DNA of 64,000 nt from Cyanobacteriota bacterium. GTDB lineage: Bacteria; Acidobacteriota; Vicinamibacteria; Vicinamibacterales; UBA2999. Every line of letters begins with the position of its first letter. The stretch's first letter is position 1. The notes below the pieces were generated by a model. The model was not told the origin of the DNA. It did not search any database and was given only the letters and a program-made list of their open reading frames with translations. The position numbers and the translations under genes were made by a program. The stretch spans positions 1 through 64,000 of the forward strand of contig JAIEMQ010000011.1 of the NCBI GenBank assembly GCA_019752015.1, written 5' to 3'. Shown here piece after piece: positions 46,805 through 54,539 of this stretch.

Positions 46805-47509
46805 TCAAGGAACGGTCTGGCGCAGTTCCTGCCACGATTGCACGCGGATGCCGGGCAGGCAGGCGCCGACGCCGGCGCCCCTGCAAGCCGTCGCCAGCTC
46901 AGCCTCGAGCACGCGCCTGGAGCCGGCGCGGCCGAACGCTTCCGCATGAATTCGCACGATGCCATGTCCCGGCGCATCGCTGGCGGCGTCGGTCGATGGA
47001 TCGCCGTCCCTCTCTCGCTCGTCGTCTGCGACCCATACCGCGAGATAGCACGGCAACGGGTCGGAGAACTGCGTCAGCCGCTCCATCGGCCCAAACGCAT
47101 ACAGGCGCCATCGCGGATTGTTGGCGCCCCACGGACGCTCACGCGAATTCGCATTCATTTGCGCCGGAGTGCAGTTGGTGGCTTTGCCGCAATTCAAGAA
47201 GTTCGTCGTCGCTGTGAGATCGACCGTGCCGCCGCCAGGAATGCCGCGCACGCCTCCAGGGGCGCCGTCGGTGAAGCTGCTCTGCCGCGCGCCGGTCAGT
47301 ACCGAATTCCAGTCGGCCACCTGGGACAGATCGCGCGCGGCCAATTCGATCGCCGCATCGGCGGCGTGCAACATCGCTGTTGATCCGGAGAGATTGCCGG
47401 TGGCGAGCCGATCCATGAACACGGCCAGGATGAGTCCGGCTCCGAGCGCCGACAGAAACGCCGTCACCAGGATGACCATGATCAGCGCGATACCGCGCTC
47501 GGCACTCAT
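46805..47509 (-). CDS. PilX-like minor pilin assembly protein
   Basis: A 234-residue protein with the N-terminal hydrophobic stretch of PilX-type proteins (ERGIALIMVILVTAFLSALGAGLILAV, about 5-30). After it come 'TAMLHAADAAIELAARDLSQVADWNSVL' and a Cys-containing C-terminal domain, consistent with the pilus tip component recruited by PilW/PilV. It lacks the canonical GFTLIE prepilin motif, as PilX does. The ATG overlaps the pilW stop by 4 nt; it is the last minor pilin in the cluster. Confidence 0.8.
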   Translation of the reverse strand: MSAERGIALIMVILVTAFLSALGAGLILAVFMDRLATGNLSGSTAMLHAADAAIELAARDLSQVADWNSVLTGARQSSFTDGAPGGVRGIPGGGTVDLTATTNFLNCGKATNCTPAQMNANSRERPWGANNPRWRLYAFGPMERLTQFSDPLPCYLAVWVADDERERDGDPSTDAASDAPGHGIVRIHAEAFGRAGSRRVLEAELATACRGAGVGACLPGIRVQSWQELRQTVP

Positions 47510-48231
47510 GACGGATTCCTCGATTTGATCGACGTTCGAAAAGTGCGCGCGCGCATCATCGCGCGCAAGGCATCCGTCTGCGGCTCGATGCTGATCCGGA
47601 CATCGACGTGCTCCGCGCCGACATCGAACGACAGATCGCTCACGAAATCCACCAGCGGCTGAATCGCGCCTGCGGCGGTTTCGCGAATCAGCGAGTAGCT
47701 GCCGTCGGCCTGCTCCGCCAATGCGAACGTAAATTGATCGACTTCAATGGTGAATGAACCGGCCGGATACGGCCGCGATAACGGGGCCGACGGCGTCAGG
47801 CGCCGCGCGCCCGTGTTGACTGATGCGATGGAGAACACGTCCTGATGCGCCGCGGAGTCAGCGATCATCACAGTGGATCCCGCCTTGAATCCGCAGACAT
47901 CCTTGATATTCGGACACTGTTCCGTGCTTAACGTGATCGGCGCGGCGGGATCTGATTGATCAGCCGACAACAGTCCCCGCGCCGCGTCGGTGACGGGCAC
48001 AACGACGGTCAGCTCGTCGAACACTCCGGATGCGCTCGCCTTCGACACCGATGCCCGCAACGCCTGCGAGATCGCATCGATCGCGGTCCTGCCGCGCTGC
48101 TGCAGGTCCAGCTCCGCGGGCACGCGATCGAAGGCCGCACGCGCGGGTTGCGCCACACCCGCCAATGCGCCCGCGAGGAGCAACGTGATCGTCATCGCGA
48201 CGAGCAGCTCGATGAGTGTGAAGCCCTTCAC
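47506..48231 (-). CDS. PilW-like minor pilin
   Basis: A 241-residue prepilin with the short leader MKG, cleavage site G3/F4 and the FTLIELLVAMTITLLLAG helix, with Glu5 of the mature protein. The C-terminal domain is beta-rich with 'FTIEVDQFTFALA' strands. It belongs to the PilW family that initiates pilus assembly with PilV and PilX. It overlaps pilV and pilX by 4 nt each, so the three are translationally coupled. Confidence 0.82.
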   Translation of the reverse strand: MKGFTLIELLVAMTITLLLAGALAGVAQPARAAFDRVPAELDLQQRGRTAIDAISQALRASVSKASASGVFDELTVVVPVTDAARGLLSADQSDPAAPITLSTEQCPNIKDVCGFKAGSTVMIADSAAHQDVFSIASVNTGARRLTPSAPLSRPYPAGSFTIEVDQFTFALAEQADGSYSLIRETAAGAIQPLVDFVSDLSFDVGAEHVDVRISIEPQTDALRAMMRARTFRTSIKSRNPS

Positions 48232-48698
48232 GGCTGCCTCGTTCGAACCGTTGCCAGACAGGCATCCGGCGCGCCGGCGTCAAAGCGGAACACGCACACT
48301 TCGATCGCGATCGCATCCGGCGTGGTGGTCCCGAGCGATGTGATGCGCCATCTTCGCGACAACACGGCCTCGTCCGCATCGTCGGTGAGCTCTCCGTCGG
48401 CATCGAGCCAGTCGACGTACGGATCGAGGTCCTCTGACAAGCTGGATTCCGGTGATGGTTCGAGCGCGGGATCAGTGACGGTGAGTCCCGATGGGTCGTA
48501 GGTGAACGCCTGACCGCGCAGCAGCTCCAGCCGTTGCTGCGCGGCGATGAGCGCCGTCCCCGACACACCGGCCTGGCGTGTCAGGTGTGAACCGAGTACG
48601 AAGAGTTGAGCCACGCCCGCCAGGGTGGTAACGAGAATGCCGGTGGCGACGAGCGTCTCGAAGAGCGTGAATCCACGAGCCGATGAGAGTGAGGACAT
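48228..48698 (-). CDS. PilV-like minor pilin
   Basis: A 156-residue prepilin with leader MSSLSSARG (cleaved G9/F10) and hydrophobic helix FTLFETLVATGILVTTLAGVAQLFVLG; Glu5 is conserved. The body has 'ALIAAQQRLELLRGQAF' and a short beta domain with one Cys pair (C in EVCVFRF and DACLAT). Matches PilV/GspI-type pseudopilins. The upstream 162-nt gap to the truncated PIN gene has one frame open into pilV but no recognisable gene, and a FimT-like gene one would expect upstream is not present. Confidence 0.8.
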   Translation of the reverse strand: MSSLSSARGFTLFETLVATGILVTTLAGVAQLFVLGSHLTRQAGVSGTALIAAQQRLELLRGQAFTYDPSGLTVTDPALEPSPESSLSEDLDPYVDWLDADGELTDDADEAVLSRRWRITSLGTTTPDAIAIEVCVFRFDAGAPDACLATVRTRQP

Positions 48699-48860
48699 GC
48701 CCGCATTCCTGCAACCGGGCTGCCGGGCGTCAGATCGAGCGTCACTCGTGAATTCGGGCGCGTTTCCGTGACGTCGCGAATGGCACGATCCGTGTCGCGA
48801 TCATTTCCTGCGTTGCGGCACGGGTGGATCGAACGCAATTTTTTCGCGGCGCGTGCGCGC
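48699..48860. other. gap upstream of pilV; nothing recognised
   Basis: 162 nt between the PIN gene stop and pilV. No promoter, repeat or gene could be supported; one minus-strand frame stays open but carries no familiar motif. Confidence 0.5.
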
Positions 48861-49331
48861 TTAGGCGCCAAGCACCGCGAACTTGCGGGTCCGATTCCAT
48901 CGATAGACAGTGAAATCCAGGTCGAACGTCGCGATCCGGGCCTCGCCGTGGATCTCGGCGCAACGAATGAGGCAGGCGTGGGCAAACGAGATCGGCCGAT
49001 CGGCATCCTTCTTCAGCGTGGCCGCCAGCGGCGTCCAGTGTGCGCCGGTGTCGAGCGCGATCGTGAGCACGCCGCGCGAGGCCAGCGCCAGCACTTCGCC
49101 GGGCGCCGCGGGCGCCACCTTGCGCATCAGGAAACACGCCTCGGCGATGACCGCGTCGCAGCAGCGGAACGGCGGGAGGGTGGCGGCAAACATCGCCCTG
49201 GCGCGGTCGTGGTTCGCATCGTTCCGTGACAACAACGGGACGAGTTCGCGATTATATCTATCTGGGCTCACGGCTAATAAGCGCAGTCGCCAAGAATACG
49301 ACCGACGATCCCGTCGGCTACAACCTTCCAC
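48861..49331 (-). CDS. 5'-truncated PIN-domain protein (likely inactive toxin)
   Basis: The C-terminal two thirds match a PIN toxin: [31 protein letters not shown] (catalytic Glu), [17 protein letters not shown] and [13 protein letters not shown] (Asp). The normal first strand with the leading Asp (LDTGPLVALL-type) is missing: upstream of [10 protein letters not shown] the reading frame continues through unrelated sequence that is the antisense of an adjacent plus-strand gene. So the gene lost its 5' end and one metal ligand, near 49244. No antitoxin gene is next to it. Any product probably lacks nuclease activity. Confidence 0.7.
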   Translation of the reverse strand: MEGCSRRDRRSYSWRLRLLAVSPDRYNRELVPLLSRNDANHDRARAMFAATLPPFRCCDAVIAEACFLMRKVAPAAPGEVLALASRGVLTIALDTGAHWTPLAATLKKDADRPISFAHACLIRCAEIHGEARIATFDLDFTVYRWNRTRKFAVLGA

Positions 49332-51280
49332 TTACACCGTCTCATGTCTACGCGACCAGCTGGCAAGTACCGACGGGAACTGGTGATGGGGCGCTGATCG
49401 CCGGCGGCATCAGCGCCGCCGCCCGCACGTCGTCGCATCCGGATATGCCGCGTACCGGTATCCGCCTAGGCTTGGCATTCGGCACCGTTGCGAACATGAC
49501 CAATGGTCCAATGTTCGTGGGCAACAATGCGGGCAATCCGAAACAAGGCGGTGTGTTCATTGAGTTCGCCATCGAGCGACGACCCTATTCGGACGAAGCA
49601 GAGATCTTGTCGAATGGCGCGCTGATTCTTTACGTCAACGCGAGCGGTCAACTGGTGCTGAAGCACGATGGCGGTCGCCCGACACCGATCACAGTTTGGA
49701 CGTCTCCGGTGATTGAGCTCGACGAAATACACACGCTTGAGATTCGATCGGAGTTCAATTCGACAACGCCGACATACCCGACGCCGAATCCGCCATGGGA
49801 TAACCTGACCAGCTGGGCGCAGGTGTTATTTGACGGAGCAATCCTCGCGACCTACGGAGCTTCGCCAGGAGGACAGTGGAACAGCCCCGAAGCCTCGCCG
49901 AAGGGTCTCGATCTCACCAATGGCACCGGATGGCTAGCCATCACTGAACTGAAGTCACCGGCCGCCACTAATGGTCTCTTGATGAACGTGTTCCGCGCGG
50001 GACTAACGGCCGGCCAGACTCACGCTAACACTCTCGATCATTACGGCGACACTTGGAGAACGACGCTGGTGGACGCTGTCGGGCCGGGAACATATTCGCA
50101 GTGGACTGGAGGCTTTCCGGACTGGCGAGGGCGGTCCATGGTCTCAGGAAAGAACAACTTCCTCAATGTGGTCACATCGAGCGTAGCAGGTCAGAAGATC
50201 TCGTACCTGATGGAGTCGATGTCGGCGCGGGGAATCACCGGCAACATCGGAGCGGTACTCGTCGGCGTACGCACGCACACCGTGTCGTCTACGACCAAAG
50301 TGTTCGTCCGTCGCAACGGCGTGGAGACGCAATTGGACGACTTTGCTTTGAGTACTCAGACCACCAGGTGGTACCGTGTAGCCAATTCCGGTTGGTCTCC
50401 GTCCGACGTGATCGAGATCGGACTGACGAATGGCGCGAACACCGCCAATTCGCTTCACTCGCTAGCCCTCCTGGTGGAGCACAACACGCCCGAACCCGCA
50501 CCCCTCACTGACACTTCGATGCAGGTGGTAACTGTCAACTACACGGGCAATGGCACTGCGCAAACCAAAGACTTCGGCGTAGATGCACTGCCGACCGCCA
50601 TGTTCGTCATGCCAGTAAACGGCCTCGGCAGCACACGGCCGATCTGGTGGTGGGATTCGCGGCAGGGAGCGTCGTCCTTCAACGATTCGGTACCCTCTTT
50701 CAATCGCATCTGGCCACAGAAGGGCAAATTCCACGTGGCCGACAGTGGCGGTAACGATAACTACAATTCGAACGGCGTCAATTACGTTGCGATTGCGCTC
50801 TTCGACCCTTCGGGACGTTATGTGATTCCGTTTGCGGTATCGAAGTCGTCAAACGACGACGATTACCAGCACAAACTGCGCTATCCGCAAACAGGCGCCC
50901 CTGCGACCGACTTCATTCCCAATTTCGTATTCGGCGGCGCCGCGTACGGCATTACATCCGACGCCATCCGAGCGAGCTATTACAAGGGCCCAGGCCATGC
51001 CGGGGATCTGACTGGCAAGCTCGGCGTGGCTCATGCATCAGACGCCGACCGCATCCAAGGGATGGGGCCGGGTACGGTTGAATTCGGCTCGCTCGTCTCC
51101 ACCGGTACGGGCGGCGGCGACAATGCATTCTGGGCTGGGCGCGTCGATGACGGCGTCTCGACTACGCGGTTGATGGCGGTGACGTCGTACGTCGGCAATG
51201 GAACATCGAGCAGAAACATCGCGGCAGAACTAAGAAGCACAATGACCGACCATGGTATCGGGACTTCGCCACGACCGTAG
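49226..51280 (+). CDS. large unrecognised protein with RHS-like N-terminal stub and unfinished repeat
   Basis: A 684-residue open frame whose first 20 residues ([16 protein letters not shown]) are the typical closing motif of RHS proteins, so the 5' end is probably a fused RHS 3' fragment. The rest is beta-rich: about 35-440 with LamG/lectin-like features, then two copies of a module starting YTGNGT (about 443 and 655), the second cut off after about 12 residues. No signal peptide, no membrane helix. It is lower in GC than its surroundings. It may be a surface or phage-tail-like protein relic. I do not recognise the family. Confidence 0.5.
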   Translation: MTTTGRVRDYIYLGSRLISAVAKNTTDDPVGYNLPLTPSHVYATSWQVPTGTGDGALIAGGISAAARTSSHPDMPRTGIRLGLAFGTVANMTNGPMFVGNNAGNPKQGGVFIEFAIERRPYSDEAEILSNGALILYVNASGQLVLKHDGGRPTPITVWTSPVIELDEIHTLEIRSEFNSTTPTYPTPNPPWDNLTSWAQVLFDGAILATYGASPGGQWNSPEASPKGLDLTNGTGWLAITELKSPAATNGLLMNVFRAGLTAGQTHANTLDHYGDTWRTTLVDAVGPGTYSQWTGGFPDWRGRSMVSGKNNFLNVVTSSVAGQKISYLMESMSARGITGNIGAVLVGVRTHTVSSTTKVFVRRNGVETQLDDFALSTQTTRWYRVANSGWSPSDVIEIGLTNGANTANSLHSLALLVEHNTPEPAPLTDTSMQVVTVNYTGNGTAQTKDFGVDALPTAMFVMPVNGLGSTRPIWWWDSRQGASSFNDSVPSFNRIWPQKGKFHVADSGGNDNYNSNGVNYVAIALFDPSGRYVIPFAVSKSSNDDDYQHKLRYPQTGAPATDFIPNFVFGGAAYGITSDAIRASYYKGPGHAGDLTGKLGVAHASDADRIQGMGPGTVEFGSLVSTGTGGGDNAFWAGRVDDGVSTTRLMAVTSYVGNGTSSRNIAAELRSTMTDHGIGTSPRP

Positions 51281-51312
51281 CTGCTCTGGTTAGCTGGGCA
51301 GAAACTCGCCGC

Positions 51313-51520
51313 AAAAGGAACCGAACGCGGCTTCGGGGATTCGCGGCGCGGCGATCAAGCCGTTGTCCGACACGATCGCCCTCTGCAGTCTGCACTCTGC
51401 AAGGCCGAGGCGAGGCCCGTAACGTTCGTCGAACGGTTGAACACCTTCGACAGATACTCCGGTGAGAAGGCGGGGCCGCAGTCGTCGATGCGCAGGTCGG
51501 CATGTGATCGCGCGGATTCC
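51313..51520 (-). pseudogene. decayed copy of a histidine kinase 3' end
   Basis: Minus-strand sequence here matches the intact kinase at 52.5 kb: DDCGPAFSPEYLSKVF (from DNGPGFSPEYLSKVF) and, at the nucleotide level, ACACCTTCGACAGATACTCC and GGCGATCAAGCCGTTGT are shared with 52680-52702 and 52590-52607. The G1-G2 spacing is disrupted by a deletion, and the protein frame is broken, so only remnants of the ATPase domain remain. It lies between an unrecognised protein gene and an SGNH fragment, in the same orientation as the intact kinase. Confidence 0.75.
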
Positions 51521-51534
51521 GTCGACACAGGTCC

Positions 51535-52488
51535 TTGCTTGCGGCGAGAGCGGGCGGCGGCTCCCAAGAAGGCCTGCTTCATGTCAATTCACTCGGCTAC
51601 CGCGGCGATGAGTTTGCCATGGCGAAGGGCGAGGCGATTCGCATCCTTGCGATCGGCGATGAAGCCACCTTCGGCTGGGGAAGCCGCGATGAGGAATCGT
51701 ATCCGGCGCAGCTCCAGACATTCCTGACGGAGCGGTTTCCGTCGAAGCGTTGGCAAGTGATCAACGCGGGCCTCACCGCCGGCGACGCCCCCGACACCTA
51801 TAATCTTTACCTGAAGCGCGAGGGTTTCGCGCTCGAACCCGACATGATCCTCGTCGGCCTGTTCGTCCGCGACGATCTCGGCGCCATGCACGATTGGATC
51901 GAGCAGGATGCCAACGGCCTGCCCTTGCGAATTCGCGATGATGACTCAGAAGTCGCCGATAACCACCGCGTACCTCGCCAGCTGCCACTTCGCTACCGCG
52001 CGCCGCTGATCAGCCGATCGCACGTCTTCCAACGGATCGTCGACATCGTGTCGCGGCTGGCGCCTGCTGCGCGGCCCCATCATGAGGTGCAGGCCAAGTA
52101 CCGGTTGACCGACGCCGAAGGCGCCGAGCCAGCGTTTGCGCGCGCTTGCAAGCTGTTGGCCGCGATGCACAAGATGTCGCGGGAGCATGGAGTGCCGCTG
52201 TACGTCCTGATCATTCCCGAGCGCGCGCAAATGGACCCCCGCGCCTTTGCGAGCCAGCAAGCCGACAGCGAACGACCGCAACAACTCCTGAGCAAGTTCT
52301 TCGATCGTGAAGGCATCAGGTACATCGATCTGCTTCCGCCGCTCAGAGCGGCGAGCGGCGGACGAGCGATCCACCTCGAGTATCTCAGCGTTCCTGATCC
52401 AACCGGTGTTCCTGATGCGCTCGGTAACTATTTGATCGCCGAGCACTCGGTTGGCATTCTCGCGCAGGAGTGGATCTCGCAAGACTGA
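51535..52488 (+). CDS. SGNH/GDSL-hydrolase-like protein with lost catalytic residues
   Basis: A 317-residue frame. NSLGYRGDEF and ILAIGDEATFGWGSRDEESYPAQL mark a membrane-linked SGNH hydrolase, but the nucleophile Ser of GDSxTFG is Glu (GDEATFG), and the C-terminal DxxH is changed (DPTGVPDALGNYL). Typical members carry an N-terminal membrane part before NSLGYRG; here that is missing, and the upstream 20 residues belong to the kinase-remnant region. So it is 5'-truncated and probably not an esterase. It ends 9 nt before the intact kinase stop (opposite strand). Confidence 0.6.
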   Translation: MLAARAGGGSQEGLLHVNSLGYRGDEFAMAKGEAIRILAIGDEATFGWGSRDEESYPAQLQTFLTERFPSKRWQVINAGLTAGDAPDTYNLYLKREGFALEPDMILVGLFVRDDLGAMHDWIEQDANGLPLRIRDDDSEVADNHRVPRQLPLRYRAPLISRSHVFQRIVDIVSRLAPAARPHHEVQAKYRLTDAEGAEPAFARACKLLAAMHKMSREHGVPLYVLIIPERAQMDPRAFASQQADSERPQQLLSKFFDREGIRYIDLLPPLRAASGGRAIHLEYLSVPDPTGVPDALGNYLIAEHSVGILAQEWISQD

Positions 52489-52496
52489 GTACGCGT

Positions 52497-53768
52497 TTAG
52501 AGAGAACGCGGCGTCAGCGGGCCCGGGTCGCGCGACGCAAGCGGCAGGCGAAGGCGAAACTGGGCGCCGCCTTCGGGTCGATTGGCGGCGGCGATCAAGC
52601 CGTTGTGCGAGACGATCACCTTCTGCACGATCGCCAGGCCCAGGCCAGTGCCGTTGGCCTTGGTGGTCGCAAACGGTTGAAACACCTTCGACAGATACTC
52701 CGGCGAGAAGCCGGGACCATTGTCTTCGACGGTCAAGATTGCGTGATCGTCGGGAATGTCGCTGCGGATGTAAATGTGCGGCGGCATGCCCGCGTCGGCG
52801 CACGCTTCCAGGCTGTTGCGAACGAGATTGCTGAACGCTCGTCGCAGCAATACGTCGTCACCGTTAATCGCCGGGAAATCGCCTTCCAGTTCGACCGCTG
52901 CTGCCGCGCCGGGCACGTCATCGATCGCGCGCTGGATCACCGTCTTGAGCTCGACCGGCGTCATGGTCATCTGCTCCGGCCGCGCGAAGCGGAGGAAGTT
53001 CGTGACGACCTCGCCGAGCGCGATCGTTTCGGCGCGGATGCCGTCGACGCAGGTCTTCGCCTGCGGCGGCAGCGACTGCGGATCGAGCAGCTTGCCGTAG
53101 CCGTGAATCGTGGCGAGGCCGTTGCGGAATTCGTGCGCGAGGCCGGCCGTCAACTCGCCAAGACGCGCGAGCGCTTCCTTCAACCGCAACTGCTCTTCCA
53201 GTTGCATCACATCCGTGAGATCAGTGAACAGGCAGACCGATGCCTGCAGCGAGCCTTCATCGTTGATGATCGGCGAGATGGTCACGCCAAGGTGACGCGG
53301 TTTCTCAGAACCGATCATGATCGTGCGTCGAACGATGGGTGACGATCCTTCGAGCGCCTCATCGATCAGGCCCGAGAGCGGCTGCACGGGACGGAGCGCT
53401 TCTCGATAGGGCTTGCCGGCGCCGCCATCGATGCCGAGAATCCTCTTTGCGGCGGGATTGATCGCCTGGATCTGGCCGCCACGATCGACCACGACCAGTC
53501 CCGACGTCAGGCCCTCGACGATCTGATCGGCAAGGCGCTCGGAGGCTTCGGCGCGCGCCGCCATGGCGCGCTCCTGCTGCTTCAGCTTGACGAGCGCGTC
53601 CTGCAGCGCCATCGAGAGCATTGCGGCCTCGCCGCCAGACTCCCGGCGCGCATTACCACCGCCGCTGGCAACCCGGATCGCACGCACCAGCACCACGACG
53701 AACGCAATGATGATGACGAGCAGGATGCCGAGCATCCCCATGCTCGCGAAGCCAAGCGTTGGCGCCAT
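52497..53768 (-). CDS. PAS-containing sensor histidine kinase (NtrB/AtoS-like)
   Basis: A 423-residue kinase with one N-terminal membrane helix (about 8-29), a coiled coil, a PAS domain (about 70-190), HisKA with phosphoacceptor His in AHEFRNGL (about 240) and HATPase with N-box (NLVRNSLEA), G1 (VEDNGPGFS) and G2 (NGTGLGLAIV). It should phosphorylate an NtrC-type regulator; the one at 44.8-46.1 kb is unpaired and is the best candidate. It directly follows pilD (ATG adjoins its stop) and lies in the operon with PilD and the ABC genes. Confidence 0.9.
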   Translation of the reverse strand: MAPTLGFASMGMLGILLVIIIAFVVVLVRAIRVASGGGNARRESGGEAAMLSMALQDALVKLKQQERAMAARAEASERLADQIVEGLTSGLVVVDRGGQIQAINPAAKRILGIDGGAGKPYREALRPVQPLSGLIDEALEGSSPIVRRTIMIGSEKPRHLGVTISPIINDEGSLQASVCLFTDLTDVMQLEEQLRLKEALARLGELTAGLAHEFRNGLATIHGYGKLLDPQSLPPQAKTCVDGIRAETIALGEVVTNFLRFARPEQMTMTPVELKTVIQRAIDDVPGAAAAVELEGDFPAINGDDVLLRRAFSNLVRNSLEACADAGMPPHIYIRSDIPDDHAILTVEDNGPGFSPEYLSKVFQPFATTKANGTGLGLAIVQKVIVSHNGLIAAANRPEGGAQFRLRLPLASRDPGPLTPRSL

Positions 53769-54539
53769 TTAGAAGAACCCCGCGTACCAGGCGATCAGCG
53801 GGTCGCCAACGAACATGGCGACGACCGCACCAATCGCGAGGAAAGTACCGAACGGCAGCGCGTACTTCATGGTGCCGCGCTGCACGGCCATCATCCCGAC
53901 ACCGATGAACGCGCCGGCGAACGATGCGAGTATCAACGTGATCAACACCGCCTTCCAGCCGAGGAACGCGCCAATCATCGCGAGCATCTTGACGTCACCC
54001 ATGCCCATGCCTTCTTCACGGCGCCAGAGGTAATAGCCCCAGGCGATTGCATACAGAATGCCACCGCCGACTACGACGCCGATCAAAGCGTCTTTCCCAC
54101 CGGGCGGCGCGATCAGGCTGAACAACACGCCGATGGCAATCCCGGGCAGCGTGATCGAATTCGGAAGAATCTGGTGCTCCAGATCGATCCCGAAGAGCGC
54201 AATCAGGATGCCGATCAGAATCAGCCGGCTCGCCAGCAGCGGACCGAACGGCGTCAACCAGATCGTCAGCACGAACAGCGCGCCGGTGATCAGCTCGACA
54301 ATCGGATATTGAATCGATACCGGCGTGCCGCACCTGCGGCAGCGGCCGCGCAGGAACACCCAGCTCAGAACCGGGATGTTGTCGTACCACTGCAGCAGAT
54401 AATCGCACTTGCGGCATCGCGACGGCGGTGACACGATCGATTTGCCCAGCGGCAGACGATAGATGACGACGTTCAGAAAACTGCCGATGCAGAGTCCCAG
54501 CAGTCCGCCATAGATCATCACGAACGTCGGCGTGATCAT
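53769..54539 (-). CDS. pilD: type IV prepilin peptidase/N-methyltransferase PilD
   Basis: A 256-residue membrane aspartic protease. The N-terminal methyltransferase-like zinc domain has two CxxC pairs (SRCRKC and RGRCRRCG), and the peptidase Asp residues sit in FGIDLEHQILPNS and GMGDVKMLA. About seven membrane helices. It cleaves and N-methylates PilA and the minor pilins. ATG 54539 overlaps the TPR gene's stop (ATGA), and a longer upstream frame is the wrong one. Confidence 0.92.
   Translation of the reverse strand: MITPTFVMIYGGLLGLCIGSFLNVVIYRLPLGKSIVSPPSRCRKCDYLLQWYDNIPVLSWVFLRGRCRRCGTPVSIQYPIVELITGALFVLTIWLTPFGPLLASRLILIGILIALFGIDLEHQILPNSITLPGIAIGVLFSLIAPPGGKDALIGVVVGGGILYAIAWGYYLWRREEGMGMGDVKMLAMIGAFLGWKAVLITLILASFAGAFIGVGMMAVQRGTMKYALPFGTFLAIGAVVAMFVGDPLIAWYAGFF

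Noticed and set aside
48711-48725. Possible sigma-54 promoter in front of pilV (CGGCAGCCCGGTTGC)
   Set aside because: GG-N10-GC spacing fits, but the T before GG is missing and transcription would start at the pilV ATG itself; in GC-rich DNA this match is likely by chance.
49226-51280. Prophage or tail-fibre module
   Set aside because: There are no phage structural, lysis or integration genes around it. The tail-like character rests only on beta-rich composition.
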